Positions 34,127 to 43,099 of a stretch of 64,000 nt of DNA are shown piece after piece. Position 1 is the first letter of the stretch. Every line of letters starts with the position of its first letter. A program made the position numbers and the translations under genes. The notes under the pieces were generated by a model. The model saw only the letters and a program-made list of their open reading frames with translations. It was not told where the DNA came from and did no database searches. The DNA is from Faecalibacterium sp. UBA1762 (GTDB taxonomy: Bacteria > Bacillota > Clostridia > Oscillospirales > Ruminococcaceae), in NCBI GenBank assembly GCA_002314755.1, contig DCHC01000019.1, positions 1 through 64,000 on the forward strand. The letters run 5' to 3'.

Positions 34127-34570
34127 ATGCAGATACAGACCGATACGGTTTTAGAGGGACGGATTACCGGTTTAAAGCCTTTTGGTGCGTTTGTCGATTT
34201 GGGCGAAGGCGTGACCGGATTAGTGCACATTTCCGAGGTTTCCACCGGATATGTACAAAATATAAACGATTTGCTGCAGATTGGTCAAACAGTCAAGGTA
34301 AAGGTGCTATCTATCTCTCCCGAAGGGAAAGTCGCCCTCTCTATCCGTCAGGCCAGCCCGCAACAACCGGCTGATAATCAAAAAAACAACTACGGCTTTG
34401 CCAAACGGCAAACTGCACGAGTTTGGCAACCACCGCGACAATCTGATACGCAGGCACCTGCCGACTTTGAAGATATGTTGAGCCGGTTTAAACAGCGCAG
34501 CGAAGAAAAGCTGAGTGATTTGAATCGAAACACCGAAAACCGTCGCGGAGGCGGAAAGCGCCGCGGATAA
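34127..34570 (+). CDS. yabR: S1 RNA-binding domain protein YabR
   Basis: A single S1 domain at the N-terminus: VLEGRITGLKPFGAFVDLG, GLVHISEVS and VKVKVLSISPEGKVALSIRQ. A 70-residue Gln/Arg/Lys-rich tail follows, probably disordered. YabR-type proteins bind RNA and resemble the general stress protein 13 family. The start at 34127 follows AAGGAG by nine bases; the open frame begins earlier at a GTG without a site. It lies 39 bases after divIC. Confidence 0.9.
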   Translation: MQIQTDTVLEGRITGLKPFGAFVDLGEGVTGLVHISEVSTGYVQNINDLLQIGQTVKVKVLSISPEGKVALSIRQASPQQPADNQKNNYGFAKRQTARVWQPPRQSDTQAPADFEDMLSRFKQRSEEKLSDLNRNTENRRGGGKRRG

Positions 34571-34610
34571 TAGCCTGGCACCTTCTTATAACTGCAACCT
34601 GTTCATTCTG

Positions 34611-34644
34611 CCCTCTGCCGCTTTTTTCAATAAGCCGCAGAGGG
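34611..34644 (+). terminator. Hairpin after yabR
   Basis: CCCTCTGC (34611-34618) and GCAGAGGG (34637-34644) pair perfectly. The loop is T-rich but no T-run follows, so termination efficiency is doubtful. Confidence 0.4.
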
Positions 34645-34671
34645 TTCAATAATTAAAAAGGAAGTTTTTCT

Positions 34672-35721
34672 ATGAAAAAGCTGAGTGAAATTGACAAAAA
34701 CTTTGCAATCAACACGGATGTCATGCGCCCTGATATGGTCCTGCGTGACAGCAGAGAAGATTGTTTTTCTTTGCACGGCCTGTTCTGGGAAGGCGACCGT
34801 TTTCGTCGCATTCCCAAAGCACTTGCCGAACAGACAAATGAGGGCTATGCCCTGCAACACGCCAATACCGCAGGCGGAAGGCTTCGTTTTATCACAAATT
34901 CTCCGTACATCGCTCTGTTTGTCACACTGCCCTTTGTCAACCGTTTTCCCCATATGCCTATGACCGGCATCTGCGGCTTTGATATGTATATGGACAATGT
35001 CTTTAAGGCAAGCATTCAGCCGCCCATTGATACTGAGGGTAAGTACACTGGTATTGCCGAGCTGGACGGTCAGATGCACGATATCATGATTGATTTTCCT
35101 TTGTACAATGATGTAACCGAATTGATGATCGGTTTGGCAGAATCCGCTACAGTACTTCCCGCCAGGCCCTACTCTGTAGTTGATCCGGTTGTGTTTTACG
35201 GTTCCTCCATTACCCAAGGGGGATGCGCCAGCCGTCCGGGTACCTACTATGCAGCAACCTTATCCCGTGAGCTGGATTTTGACTATATCAATATCGGCGT
35301 GTCCGGTTCCTCCCGCGGTGAGCGCTGCATTGCTGAATATATTGCCGGTCTAAAGCTTTCTGCCTTTATCATGGACTACGATCACAATGCCGCAAATTTG
35401 GCCGAGCTGAAGGCCACCCATGAGCCCTTCTTCCGCATCGTACGCGAAGCACAACCCGATCTGCCTATATTGCTGCTCAGTGCGCCCAATGTGCGCCACA
35501 CCGGCGGCGAATGGGTTGACCGTGCGGATGTTGTCTATGCAACTTACCGTAATGCGATTGCATCAGATGACAAAAATGTTTGGTGGATCCGCGGTGATCA
35601 GCTGCTTGGTGGCAGAAACTGGGACAACTGCCTGGTAGACGGCTGCCACCCCAACGATCTGGGCTTTTGGCGGATGGCAGACGCCGTATCCCCCATTCTT
35701 CGCCAAATGCTGCACAAATAA
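34672..35721 (+). CDS. SGNH/GDSL hydrolase with N-terminal GxDLY-type beta domain
   Basis: A 349-residue probable carbohydrate esterase. The first 165 residues form a beta-sandwich with the signature GICGFDMYMD of GxDLY domains. The rest is an SGNH hydrolase: block I FYGSSITQGG (catalytic Ser in GSSIT), block II GVSGSSRGE, block III YDHNAAN, and block V DGCHPND with the Asp-His of the triad. This pairing is common in esterases that deacetylate plant or host glycans. No signal peptide, so it would act on imported saccharides. AAAAAGGAAG precedes the ATG. It ends at a strong bidirectional terminator facing the CE7 esterase. Confidence 0.87.
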   Translation: MKKLSEIDKNFAINTDVMRPDMVLRDSREDCFSLHGLFWEGDRFRRIPKALAEQTNEGYALQHANTAGGRLRFITNSPYIALFVTLPFVNRFPHMPMTGICGFDMYMDNVFKASIQPPIDTEGKYTGIAELDGQMHDIMIDFPLYNDVTELMIGLAESATVLPARPYSVVDPVVFYGSSITQGGCASRPGTYYAATLSRELDFDYINIGVSGSSRGERCIAEYIAGLKLSAFIMDYDHNAANLAELKATHEPFFRIVREAQPDLPILLLSAPNVRHTGGEWVDRADVVYATYRNAIASDDKNVWWIRGDQLLGGRNWDNCLVDGCHPNDLGFWRMADAVSPILRQMLHK

Positions 35722-35759
35722 ACATATCCCCAGCGAGTGCGATGCCGCTTATGCTGCAA

Positions 35760-35805
35760 AACAGCTTAGGAGCCTTTTCCGGGTTCCTAAGCTGTTTTTT
35801 GTTTT
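35760..35805. terminator. Bidirectional terminator between two esterase genes
   Basis: AACAGCTTAGGA (35760-35771) pairs perfectly with TCCTAAGCTGTT (35785-35796), followed by TTTTTGTTTT on the plus strand and preceded by CAAAA on the other side. Confidence 0.88.
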
Positions 35806-35850
35806 ATCGATTTGACAGAACCTACATGAATAACCTTTTACAGTATAAGA

Positions 35851-36810
35851 TCAGTCCGCAAAAAAACGAAACACCAGATCATCGTGATCCTTTAGGTATT
35901 CATGCCCGAAATCGGGGTACAGAACCACCTGCTTTTTGGCGGTAATCCGGTTATACATTGCAAACTGGGTGGAGGGTGGGCAGATATTATCCATCAAACC
36001 GGTAAACATACACACCTCCGCCTTAATACGGTTAGACAGATTGGCTAAATCAATATAGCCCAATTTTTCAAAGATGGCGTCCTCCCGGGTGTGGGTCGGG
36101 TCAAAATGGCGGAAGAAATCCCGCAGCTCTGCGTAGGCTCGTTCGTCCATATCCATATCCCAAACACGCTTGTAATCGCATAGGAACGGGAAGACCGGCG
36201 CAGCCTTTCTTAAGGTGGGCACCAAACAGGCGCAGGCAACCGTCAGGGCACCGCCCTGGGAGCCGCCGTGTGCACAGACATTCTCCGGGTCGACCTCCGG
36301 ACAAGCCATGGCAATACGGACAAGCATAGCGGTATCCAAAAAGACCTGACGGAAATACAGATTATCCGGGTCCGGATCATCCAGGCCACGAATGATATGA
36401 CCGTTTAGTGTATTGCCTTTTACCGGGTTCATATCGTCAGAAAGGCCACCCTGACCGCGGGCATCCATGGCAAATACCACATAGCCAAGAGCTGCCCACT
36501 TCAGCTTATCACTCCAGCTGCCACAGTCACCGCTGTAACCGTGAAACAGTAAAATGGCAGGGGCTTTTCCCTCCAAATGAGCCGGTCGTACATACTGGCA
36601 GTGTACCCGTCCGCCGCGGACGCCGCTAAAATACAAATCCTTTGTCACATAACCGGGAAACTGAATCCACGCATCACGGTATTCCGGCGCCGGGTCCGTC
36701 TCGTTCATCTCTTTCAGACCGCGCTCCCAATAGGCATCCAAATCTGCCGGACATGGGCTGGAGCCCTTGTATTGTTTCAGTTCCTCAAGTGGCATATCAA
36801 TTACTGGCAT
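35851..36810 (-). CDS. CE7-family acetyl esterase (acetylxylan esterase/cephalosporin-C deacetylase)
   Basis: Alpha/beta-hydrolase of carbohydrate esterase family 7, 319 residues. It removes acetyl groups from xylo-oligosaccharides and other small acetylated sugars. The triad is readable: S184 in GGSQGG, D274 in GLMDNICPPS and H303 in FGHE. The family's RGQGG is at residues 118-122. No signal peptide; CE7 enzymes are cytoplasmic hexamers acting on imported oligosaccharides. AGGAGG precedes the ATG, which lies 21 bases after the glycosyltransferase gene. It therefore probably shares the transcript of the glycan/acyl cluster and is its last gene. Confidence 0.92.
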   Translation of the reverse strand: MPVIDMPLEELKQYKGSSPCPADLDAYWERGLKEMNETDPAPEYRDAWIQFPGYVTKDLYFSGVRGGRVHCQYVRPAHLEGKAPAILLFHGYSGDCGSWSDKLKWAALGYVVFAMDARGQGGLSDDMNPVKGNTLNGHIIRGLDDPDPDNLYFRQVFLDTAMLVRIAMACPEVDPENVCAHGGSQGGALTVACACLVPTLRKAAPVFPFLCDYKRVWDMDMDERAYAELRDFFRHFDPTHTREDAIFEKLGYIDLANLSNRIKAEVCMFTGLMDNICPPSTQFAMYNRITAKKQVVLYPDFGHEYLKDHDDLVFRFFAD

Positions 36811-36831
36811 ATCTGATCCTCCTAAATCTTT

Positions 36832-39201
36832 TTATTCTTCTTCATCTTGTTCCTGAGAAAAATGTTCCTTTTTTTGAAAAAATCCCTTTATCCTGCGCGG
36901 AATAACAGTAACAAACCTTCCCATTTTATAAATACTGGATTTTTTTATTTCGTTCAGTGTTTCTTCGTACTCGCGGCATCTGCGAACCTGAGTCTGATAA
37001 TCCGCAAATGTAGTAATGATCCCGTAATTGATATCCTTCATCATCTGGTCAATCATCATCTTATGATTCTTATCTATTGACCATTCAGCCGGAATCGATC
37101 CCCCAAAGCTGGCAAACAATGTATCCCATGCAGCCGCATAATCATATCTGCTTTCGTCCAGGGCTGCCTGATACGAAAGCATTGCCTGCTGCCGCAGGGC
37201 TTTTCTATCCGTCAGTAATGCCACCGTTTCTCCCGCAAGCGCCGAAACATCCTGCTGCGGCACAGAGGTGACGCCTCTGTTATCCAATACCTGCGCAAGA
37301 TACGGCAGGTCAAACATGACAATCGGCAGACCTTTACTCTTTGCCTCAGCTAAAACCAGCGCATACCCTTCAAACTCCGACGTCATCCAGAATACCGTTG
37401 CATTTTTATAATATTCGGTAACCTGCGTCTGATACCCGGCAAACTGCACCTTATCCGCAATTTTCAGCTTCTTCACCAATCGCTGAAGCTTCTCCCATTG
37501 ACCGGGGTCATCACATTTACCGACAACCGTCATCGTGGCATCCTGTATTACCGCCGCAACCTCCGCAAAGGCCTTCAATGCTTCTCTTAGGTGTTTTTCC
37601 GGGCCGATCCGACCAACCCACAGAATATTGTTCTTTTGTTTTTCCTCCGGATGCTCCGGCTGAATACAACAGGGATTGGGTATATAGACGGTGGGCGCAA
37701 AGGCAGACCAATACAGGGCAAATATCGGCGATAGAACCACTATCCGGTCTACCAGACGGTAGGAACTGCAAGCATCAATGTATGACTTCTCACAAAACCG
37801 GTAAGAAAAGGAAAACAAGCCGTGAGACCACACTACTACATTGATACCCAATGATTTCAAGCAGATTACATCCCACGGCAAAAGCTGAGAGACATGTGCT
37901 TCGTGTACAACCGTGTCAATACCGTACGCTTCTATCAGTTGCTGCCAGGCTTTGGCACGCGCAGCATAATTGCCACCCAGTGAAACTTCTTCCTTAGGAA
38001 GAATCACCCGGTTCAACTCACAATTTACCGAATAGTCCTGATCAGAGGGCTCGCATTCCGTAATCAGGGTTATGTGATATCCCTTTTTCTGCCAAAAGGG
38101 AAGCACTGTGGATGTAACCCGTTCAATACCGCCGTTCGTTAAACGGTAATAAAAGACCGCAACATTTTTTACTGTTTTTTCGGGATACAGCTTTTCTCCG
38201 GAACCGCTCAGACGTTCCAAAATCCGAGATATTTCATCCCAGAAATTTTCGGTAAGCGCTTCCATAACAGACTGTACGCCCCAGTTCTCGACCAGGCATC
38301 TCCATGTCTGCACCGCATCCCCTGTTCCCACCTGGTCAAGCCAGATTCTCAGCAACCGGTTCAGGGTAGCTTGCTTTTGTTCATCAAGCCATTCCCAATA
38401 GTCGTTTTCAACATCCGCCAGCTGCAGAAACCGCTCAGCCATCTGATACGCCACTTTCTCCCGGCAAAAGCTTGCAAAGGATGCATAATCGCAGACACTG
38501 TCATCTATCCGTTGCGGATCCATACTATGCCAAAGCAGTTCTTGCCTGCAAAATTTTATGCTTTTTGCATCGAAAAGCAGCATGAACAGCAGCAGCTTCT
38601 CCGTCAGCTTTTCCTCGCCCTTTTGTACCTGCAGCATCTTTTCCGCTTTGTATACAGCAGTGCGATAGACCTTGTTCCAAACCGTATGGGAAAACTGATT
38701 TTCTTTCAGGCACAACAGTGCCAGTCTCCCCCGAAGAATACTCTCTGCTCCCGCTTGATTGATGTTATCAAGCCCTTCTGCTTCATCCGGTGTACGTTCT
38801 GACTGCTGCTTATCCAAACGGGTGTTAAATTGCAGAATATCTGTCTGATCTTTTTCCAAGCGGTTCCATACGGTACTTCCGGCGTTTGGCTGCAACCGGT
38901 CACCCGCATTTAAAAGCATAAAATACTTTCCGGTTACGTTCTGTACACCTTCCAACACCGCTTGATACGGGTCGGCAGACAACGTACCGTGAACTACTTT
39001 TATCCGGCCATCTTTTTTCACTGCATCTGCCAATACTGCTGTGTTTTCCGGCGATACACCGCAATCCACACAGATCAGCTCTGTTTCCTGCAGTGTCTGG
39101 CATAAAACGCTATCGATTGACTGCCGAACTTTTTTTGCAGTACCGGTTATCGGCACGATAACCGACAGTTTGACCCGAACCTGATTTTCAAACATTGCCA
39201 T
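36832..39201 (-). CDS. Two-domain glycosyltransferase (GT2-like plus GT4), with altered GT2 site
   Basis: A 789-residue fusion. Residues 10-330 are a GT2/GT-A-like domain (VKLSVIVPITGTAKKVRQSI, ELICVDCG). Its metal-binding DxD position reads LLNAGD, so activity of this half is doubtful. Residues 345-700 are a GT4/GT-B domain beginning NVAVFYYRLTNGGIERVTS, with ILWVGRIGPEKH, FAGYQTQVTEYYKNA and the donor-site glutamates in EFEGYALVLAEA. A C-terminal coiled/amphipathic tail (EIKKSSIYKMGRFVTVIP) probably docks to the membrane. It is a paralogue of the next upstream gene over its full length, and lies 42 bases after it. Predicted to add sugars to a cell-surface glycan. Confidence 0.88.
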   Translation of the reverse strand: MAMFENQVRVKLSVIVPITGTAKKVRQSIDSVLCQTLQETELICVDCGVSPENTAVLADAVKKDGRIKVVHGTLSADPYQAVLEGVQNVTGKYFMLLNAGDRLQPNAGSTVWNRLEKDQTDILQFNTRLDKQQSERTPDEAEGLDNINQAGAESILRGRLALLCLKENQFSHTVWNKVYRTAVYKAEKMLQVQKGEEKLTEKLLLFMLLFDAKSIKFCRQELLWHSMDPQRIDDSVCDYASFASFCREKVAYQMAERFLQLADVENDYWEWLDEQKQATLNRLLRIWLDQVGTGDAVQTWRCLVENWGVQSVMEALTENFWDEISRILERLSGSGEKLYPEKTVKNVAVFYYRLTNGGIERVTSTVLPFWQKKGYHITLITECEPSDQDYSVNCELNRVILPKEEVSLGGNYAARAKAWQQLIEAYGIDTVVHEAHVSQLLPWDVICLKSLGINVVVWSHGLFSFSYRFCEKSYIDACSSYRLVDRIVVLSPIFALYWSAFAPTVYIPNPCCIQPEHPEEKQKNNILWVGRIGPEKHLREALKAFAEVAAVIQDATMTVVGKCDDPGQWEKLQRLVKKLKIADKVQFAGYQTQVTEYYKNATVFWMTSEFEGYALVLAEAKSKGLPIVMFDLPYLAQVLDNRGVTSVPQQDVSALAGETVALLTDRKALRQQAMLSYQAALDESRYDYAAAWDTLFASFGGSIPAEWSIDKNHKMMIDQMMKDINYGIITTFADYQTQVRRCREYEETLNEIKKSSIYKMGRFVTVIPRRIKGFFQKKEHFSQEQDEEE

Positions 39202-39243
39202 TGACCGGTTGCTCCTTAATCAAACCTTTTATGAAAAACCGTA

Positions 39244-41655
39244 TCACCCTTTTTTTCGGTTTCTGAACATATCTTTTATTAACTGAGGAATACGCATGAT
39301 CAAGCAACCGATCCGGTAACTGAAGGATTTACGAATCTCCTCAATAGTATCGTTCAGGCTGTTACACTGAGCCGCATACCACCCGATATTGTGCCCGTCA
39401 ACCAGCTCTTCAAAGTACTGAGTATGATAAACCGTTTGTATCGACTGGTAGCAGGAAAGGCCATAGTCCAGATCCTTCATAAACTGGTTTACCATGATTT
39501 TTTGATTTTTTGCGACCAGCCATTCTTCCGGCAACGGCTTGCCAAAGCTTTGAAACAGTCTGTCCCATGCCCCGGCATAGTCGTTCGCGTCAAGATCTGA
39601 CGCAGCTTCCAGCCCTTTTTGTCCTATCTGCTGACGCATGGTTTCATTTTGCAGCAGTTCGATTAATTTGTCAGCCATAGACGCTATATCCAACTGTGGA
39701 ACCGTTACTACTCCACGGCTATCCAGCACCTGGGAAAGATAAGGCAGATCGTACATGACAACCGGAACGCCAAAGCTTTTTGCCTCCGCCAGTACCAAAC
39801 CGTAACCCTCGTAGGAGGATGTCATGGCCATCACTGCGGCTTTGCGATAAAAAGGATCCACCTGTGCATGGAAACCGACAAAACAAACCCGTTCGGCGAT
39901 ACCCAACTGCTCTGCCGTTGCCCGCAGCTCTGTCTCCGCTTTCTCGGTTTCTGCCTTCCCCACCAAAGTCAGGGTCGCATCCGGTACCTTTTTTAGCACC
40001 GCTGCAAACGCATTTAAAACATCATACGGATTTTTCTCCACACTGATTCTTCCAACCCACAGGATATTCTTATCCGGATTTCTGACAATATCTGCCTGCG
40101 CCCGCGTATGTGATGGGTTGGGAATGAAGCATGACGGTGCAAAGCAACCCCAAAACTGCGAAAAAACCGGGGACAACGTGACAATGCGATCCGCCATATA
40201 GTATGTATTGACAATCGGCATAGGTTGTGACGCCAGGCTTCGCATCAGAAACGAACAGGACGAGTGTGACCAGATAATCAGGTTACAACCAAGACTTTTT
40301 AGCAGTAGAGCATCCCATGGCAACAGTTTAGATACATGCGCTTCATCAACAATGGTATCAATCTGATTTTCCCGAATAATTTTTTCCCAGGCCATGGCTC
40401 GCTGCAGATAATCACTGCCGAAAGAACTGGCCTCTTCCGGCAAAATCAAACGTTTTACCCCATCCGGAATCGGGTAATCCTCCGGATCCGGCTCTTTTTC
40501 CGTAATCAAGGTAACCTGATACCCCTTTGATAACCACATGGGTATCACGGTAGAAGTGACTCTCTCCACTCCGCCGTTGGAAATTCTGTAATAGTACAGG
40601 CCGATATGCTTAACCGGCTTCTCCATTTCCGGTTTCCGTTGTTCAATTCGCAGTCTGCTTTGGATAAAGTTCATCCGAGAGGCATAATCCGTCGTGAGAA
40701 TGCGGATAACATCCACTGCGCCCCAATTAGAAACCAATGACTGCCAAGCCTGCACTGCATCCCTTGGGGTAACCCGCTCCATCCAGGTATAAATCAGTCC
40801 GCACAAAAATTCCTCGTAATACCGGGATACAATTTCGCTGTAAATCGGCAGTGCTTCCATTTTGGCAAGGAACATTCTCACAGCCCGGTAAGAGGATACA
40901 CCGCTGCACAGCTTTGCAAATTTTTCCGCGGAAACGCTGATTTGACCGGTAACACCTCTGCCAAGATAATAATGGTAGAGAACACTTTCGCTGCTCACCA
41001 TCTTTTGTGCCTGATACAGAATGATCATGGAAAAAACAAGATCCTCCGACACGATCATGTGTTGCGGCAGCTCATCAAACCGTAAAAGGGTCTTGCACAA
41101 ATCGGCGCGGTAGGCCTTATTCCAAACAGTATAGGTAAATTGATGGTCACGGAAACAGTGCAATGCAAGGTTTTCATCCAAAATTTCGGGGATAGCCCTT
41201 GTATTCAGTTTTTCCTGCAGTTGAAGTGCTTCCTGTGCCCCTTCCTCATAAACAGCACTCACATGAGAATGGAACAGTAAAATATCTGCCTGCACACCCT
41301 CCATTTTTTGCCAAACTGTCTGACAGGCAGTCGGATATAGAGCATCATCACTGTCCAAGAACATGATGTACTTTCCGGTGGCACTGCGGATTCCCTCTCG
41401 GCGTGCATCAAAAGTGCCCTTGTTTTTTTCATATGTGACAATATGAACTCTGTTATCTTTTTCTGCCGCCGCTCTCAAAATAGCCAAACTTCCGTCACTG
41501 GAACAATCGTCCACACATATCAGCTCTATTTCAGGCAAAGTCTGCTCTAAAACCGAATCAATTGCCTCCTGTACATATGCTTCCACATTGTACACCGGCA
41601 TGACGACGGATACTTTTGTCACGGCAGAAATACTTTCATTTATATCCAAATTCAC
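39244..41655 (-). CDS. Two-domain glycosyltransferase (GT2 plus GT4)
   Basis: A fusion of about 803 residues with the same layout as its downstream neighbour. The GT2 domain here is intact: VSVVMPVYNVEAYVQEAIDS, CVDDCSSDGS, and a canonical DSDD in MFLDSDDALYP. The GT4 domain has ISNGGVERVTSTVIP, ILWVGRISVEKNP, CFVGFHAQVDPFYRKA and SYEGYGLVLAEA. The C-terminal tail EIRKSFSYRIGCLIMRIPQ matches the membrane-proximal tails of polysaccharide glycosyltransferases. Two domains imply addition of two sugars. The frame opens at a TTG (41670) that sits one base after AAAAAGG; the GTG at 41655 with GAGGG upstream is more plausible. Confidence 0.88.
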   Translation of the reverse strand: MNLDINESISAVTKVSVVMPVYNVEAYVQEAIDSVLEQTLPEIELICVDDCSSDGSLAILRAAAEKDNRVHIVTYEKNKGTFDARREGIRSATGKYIMFLDSDDALYPTACQTVWQKMEGVQADILLFHSHVSAVYEEGAQEALQLQEKLNTRAIPEILDENLALHCFRDHQFTYTVWNKAYRADLCKTLLRFDELPQHMIVSEDLVFSMIILYQAQKMVSSESVLYHYYLGRGVTGQISVSAEKFAKLCSGVSSYRAVRMFLAKMEALPIYSEIVSRYYEEFLCGLIYTWMERVTPRDAVQAWQSLVSNWGAVDVIRILTTDYASRMNFIQSRLRIEQRKPEMEKPVKHIGLYYYRISNGGVERVTSTVIPMWLSKGYQVTLITEKEPDPEDYPIPDGVKRLILPEEASSFGSDYLQRAMAWEKIIRENQIDTIVDEAHVSKLLPWDALLLKSLGCNLIIWSHSSCSFLMRSLASQPMPIVNTYYMADRIVTLSPVFSQFWGCFAPSCFIPNPSHTRAQADIVRNPDKNILWVGRISVEKNPYDVLNAFAAVLKKVPDATLTLVGKAETEKAETELRATAEQLGIAERVCFVGFHAQVDPFYRKAAVMAMTSSYEGYGLVLAEAKSFGVPVVMYDLPYLSQVLDSRGVVTVPQLDIASMADKLIELLQNETMRQQIGQKGLEAASDLDANDYAGAWDRLFQSFGKPLPEEWLVAKNQKIMVNQFMKDLDYGLSCYQSIQTVYHTQYFEELVDGHNIGWYAAQCNSLNDTIEEIRKSFSYRIGCLIMRIPQLIKDMFRNRKKG

Positions 41656-41692
41656 TACCCTATCCCTCAAACCTTTTTCAGACCGACCCGTT

Positions 41693-42811
41693 TCACACAG
41701 TTGTATTCGAGAACTTTTGCTTCAGTCTTCCGAAAATCTCTTTCACTCCGCCATAACGGATTACCAGATTATTCAAGCAAAGCAACAGCGTGATAAACAC
41801 AATTCTGATACCTAAAATCAACAAAAATGCCAGCTTTAACCTACCCTCGCACCTTTTGATTACATAATACCACAGCGGAGAAAAATACTCCACCGTGTGC
41901 AGACATAAAATGTACATAGTATTGTGTCCGATAGCTTCAAAAACATTAATTGGGAAAATATTAATCCGATTGATATGGACAAACAGGTAAAGTAGCAGAT
42001 AACCCGTAACATACCCCGCCACCAATGAAAGCGGCCCCAGCGGGTATTCCTGGGTGGCCATTCCAAACGGCTCCCGGATCTTTGCCAAAATAATTGCGGC
42101 ACTGACAGCCCCTGTCAGCCACATCCACCAGGTTAACTTTTTTTCAAGCAGCTTGTATTTTTTTGCAATATAGCCCAAATATAACGCAGGTACCGCCACC
42201 AGAGCTTGAGTGATACAGTAGGGAATGGGAATCAAGGTTTGTTTTCCGATAAAGCTGATAATGTAACCGATAGCGCCTGACGCGCACACGGCAGCCGTCA
42301 GCCATTTTCCCTGCAGTCGGTTCAGTAAAAAATTCAACAAATACCAACCGCCAATGGTCGCCAAAAAAAACCACATCGGACCAACAGAATATACCAGCCA
42401 ACCAAAATACGGCGCCATAGGGAACTGTCCCAGCGCAAAACCGGAAAGCAAGTGCAAACTTTCTGTTGCCCCGTACGGAAAATAATGGTACAACGCATAG
42501 TAGACAGTCGCCAATAAAACGGGCGTAAGTAAACCGGTGTAAATATATGGCAGGAGCAGGGTCTTCTTTAGCAGCTGAAAGCATTTTTTAGCGGGCTGTT
42601 TGCGAATGCCGTATCCTGCCGCAATAAAAAAGCTGAACATACCAATTGTGCCGGTGCCCATCAAAAAAGCTGACACAAACCCCATCTCACCGTCCAAATA
42701 ACCCTCAAATACGCCAAAGGTATGTCCGATAATGACCAGCGTGATCAAAAAACCTTTTGCGAAATCAAACATGCCAAGGCTACAGACCGGTCGTAATTCC
42801 CTGCGTTTCAT
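41693..42811 (-). CDS. Membrane acyltransferase (acyltransferase-3 family)
   Basis: Integral membrane protein of 372 residues with about ten helices, of the acyltransferase-3 type that O-acylates surface sugars. The N-terminal segment FDFAKGFLITLVIIGHTFG contains the family's catalytic histidine (IGHT), and MFSFFIAAGYGIRK follows. Family members usually move acetyl or other acyl groups onto polysaccharides. GAGGAG precedes the ATG and the gene begins three bases after the acyl carrier protein ends. The natural inference is that it takes its acyl group from that carrier, which would be unusual for this family, whose donors are normally acyl-CoA. Confidence 0.82.
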   Translation of the reverse strand: MKRRELRPVCSLGMFDFAKGFLITLVIIGHTFGVFEGYLDGEMGFVSAFLMGTGTIGMFSFFIAAGYGIRKQPAKKCFQLLKKTLLLPYIYTGLLTPVLLATVYYALYHYFPYGATESLHLLSGFALGQFPMAPYFGWLVYSVGPMWFFLATIGGWYLLNFLLNRLQGKWLTAAVCASGAIGYIISFIGKQTLIPIPYCITQALVAVPALYLGYIAKKYKLLEKKLTWWMWLTGAVSAAIILAKIREPFGMATQEYPLGPLSLVAGYVTGYLLLYLFVHINRINIFPINVFEAIGHNTMYILCLHTVEYFSPLWYYVIKRCEGRLKLAFLLILGIRIVFITLLLCLNNLVIRYGGVKEIFGRLKQKFSNTTV

Positions 42812-42814
42812 AGC

Positions 42815-43060
42815 TTACTCCTCAGTCTTTGCTGCAACACATTCCACGATATCCTGAACCGTCACAAAGGTCCGGAGCATCTTTTCTGAAATTTTGATTT
42901 TGTATGCCTTCTCGATATCAGAAATCATGCTCATAATATCCATAGAGGACAAACCAATATCGTTCATCAGACTGCTTTGCAAGGAGACCTCATCCACTTC
43001 AATATCCGCCGTCTCCGAGACGATCTCCTGCACAGCGGCGAAAACATCTTCCTTACTCAT
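42815..43060 (-). CDS. Acyl carrier protein
   Basis: An 81-residue acidic, helical carrier protein. The phosphopantetheine serine is S39 in DIGLSSMDIM, where the usual DSL reads SSM. The rest (EVSLQSSLMNDIG, ISDIEKAYKIKIS) follows the ACP pattern. It lies between an adenylate-forming ligase and a membrane acyltransferase and away from any fatty-acid synthesis genes, so it is probably a dedicated carrier, like DltC or a polyketide-type ACP. AAAGGAG precedes the ATG. Confidence 0.92.
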   Translation of the reverse strand: MSKEDVFAAVQEIVSETADIEVDEVSLQSSLMNDIGLSSMDIMSMISDIEKAYKIKISEKMLRTFVTVQDIVECVAAKTEE

Positions 43061-43099
43061 CGTATCATTTCTCCTTTGTTATATTCTATCCTGACCGTC

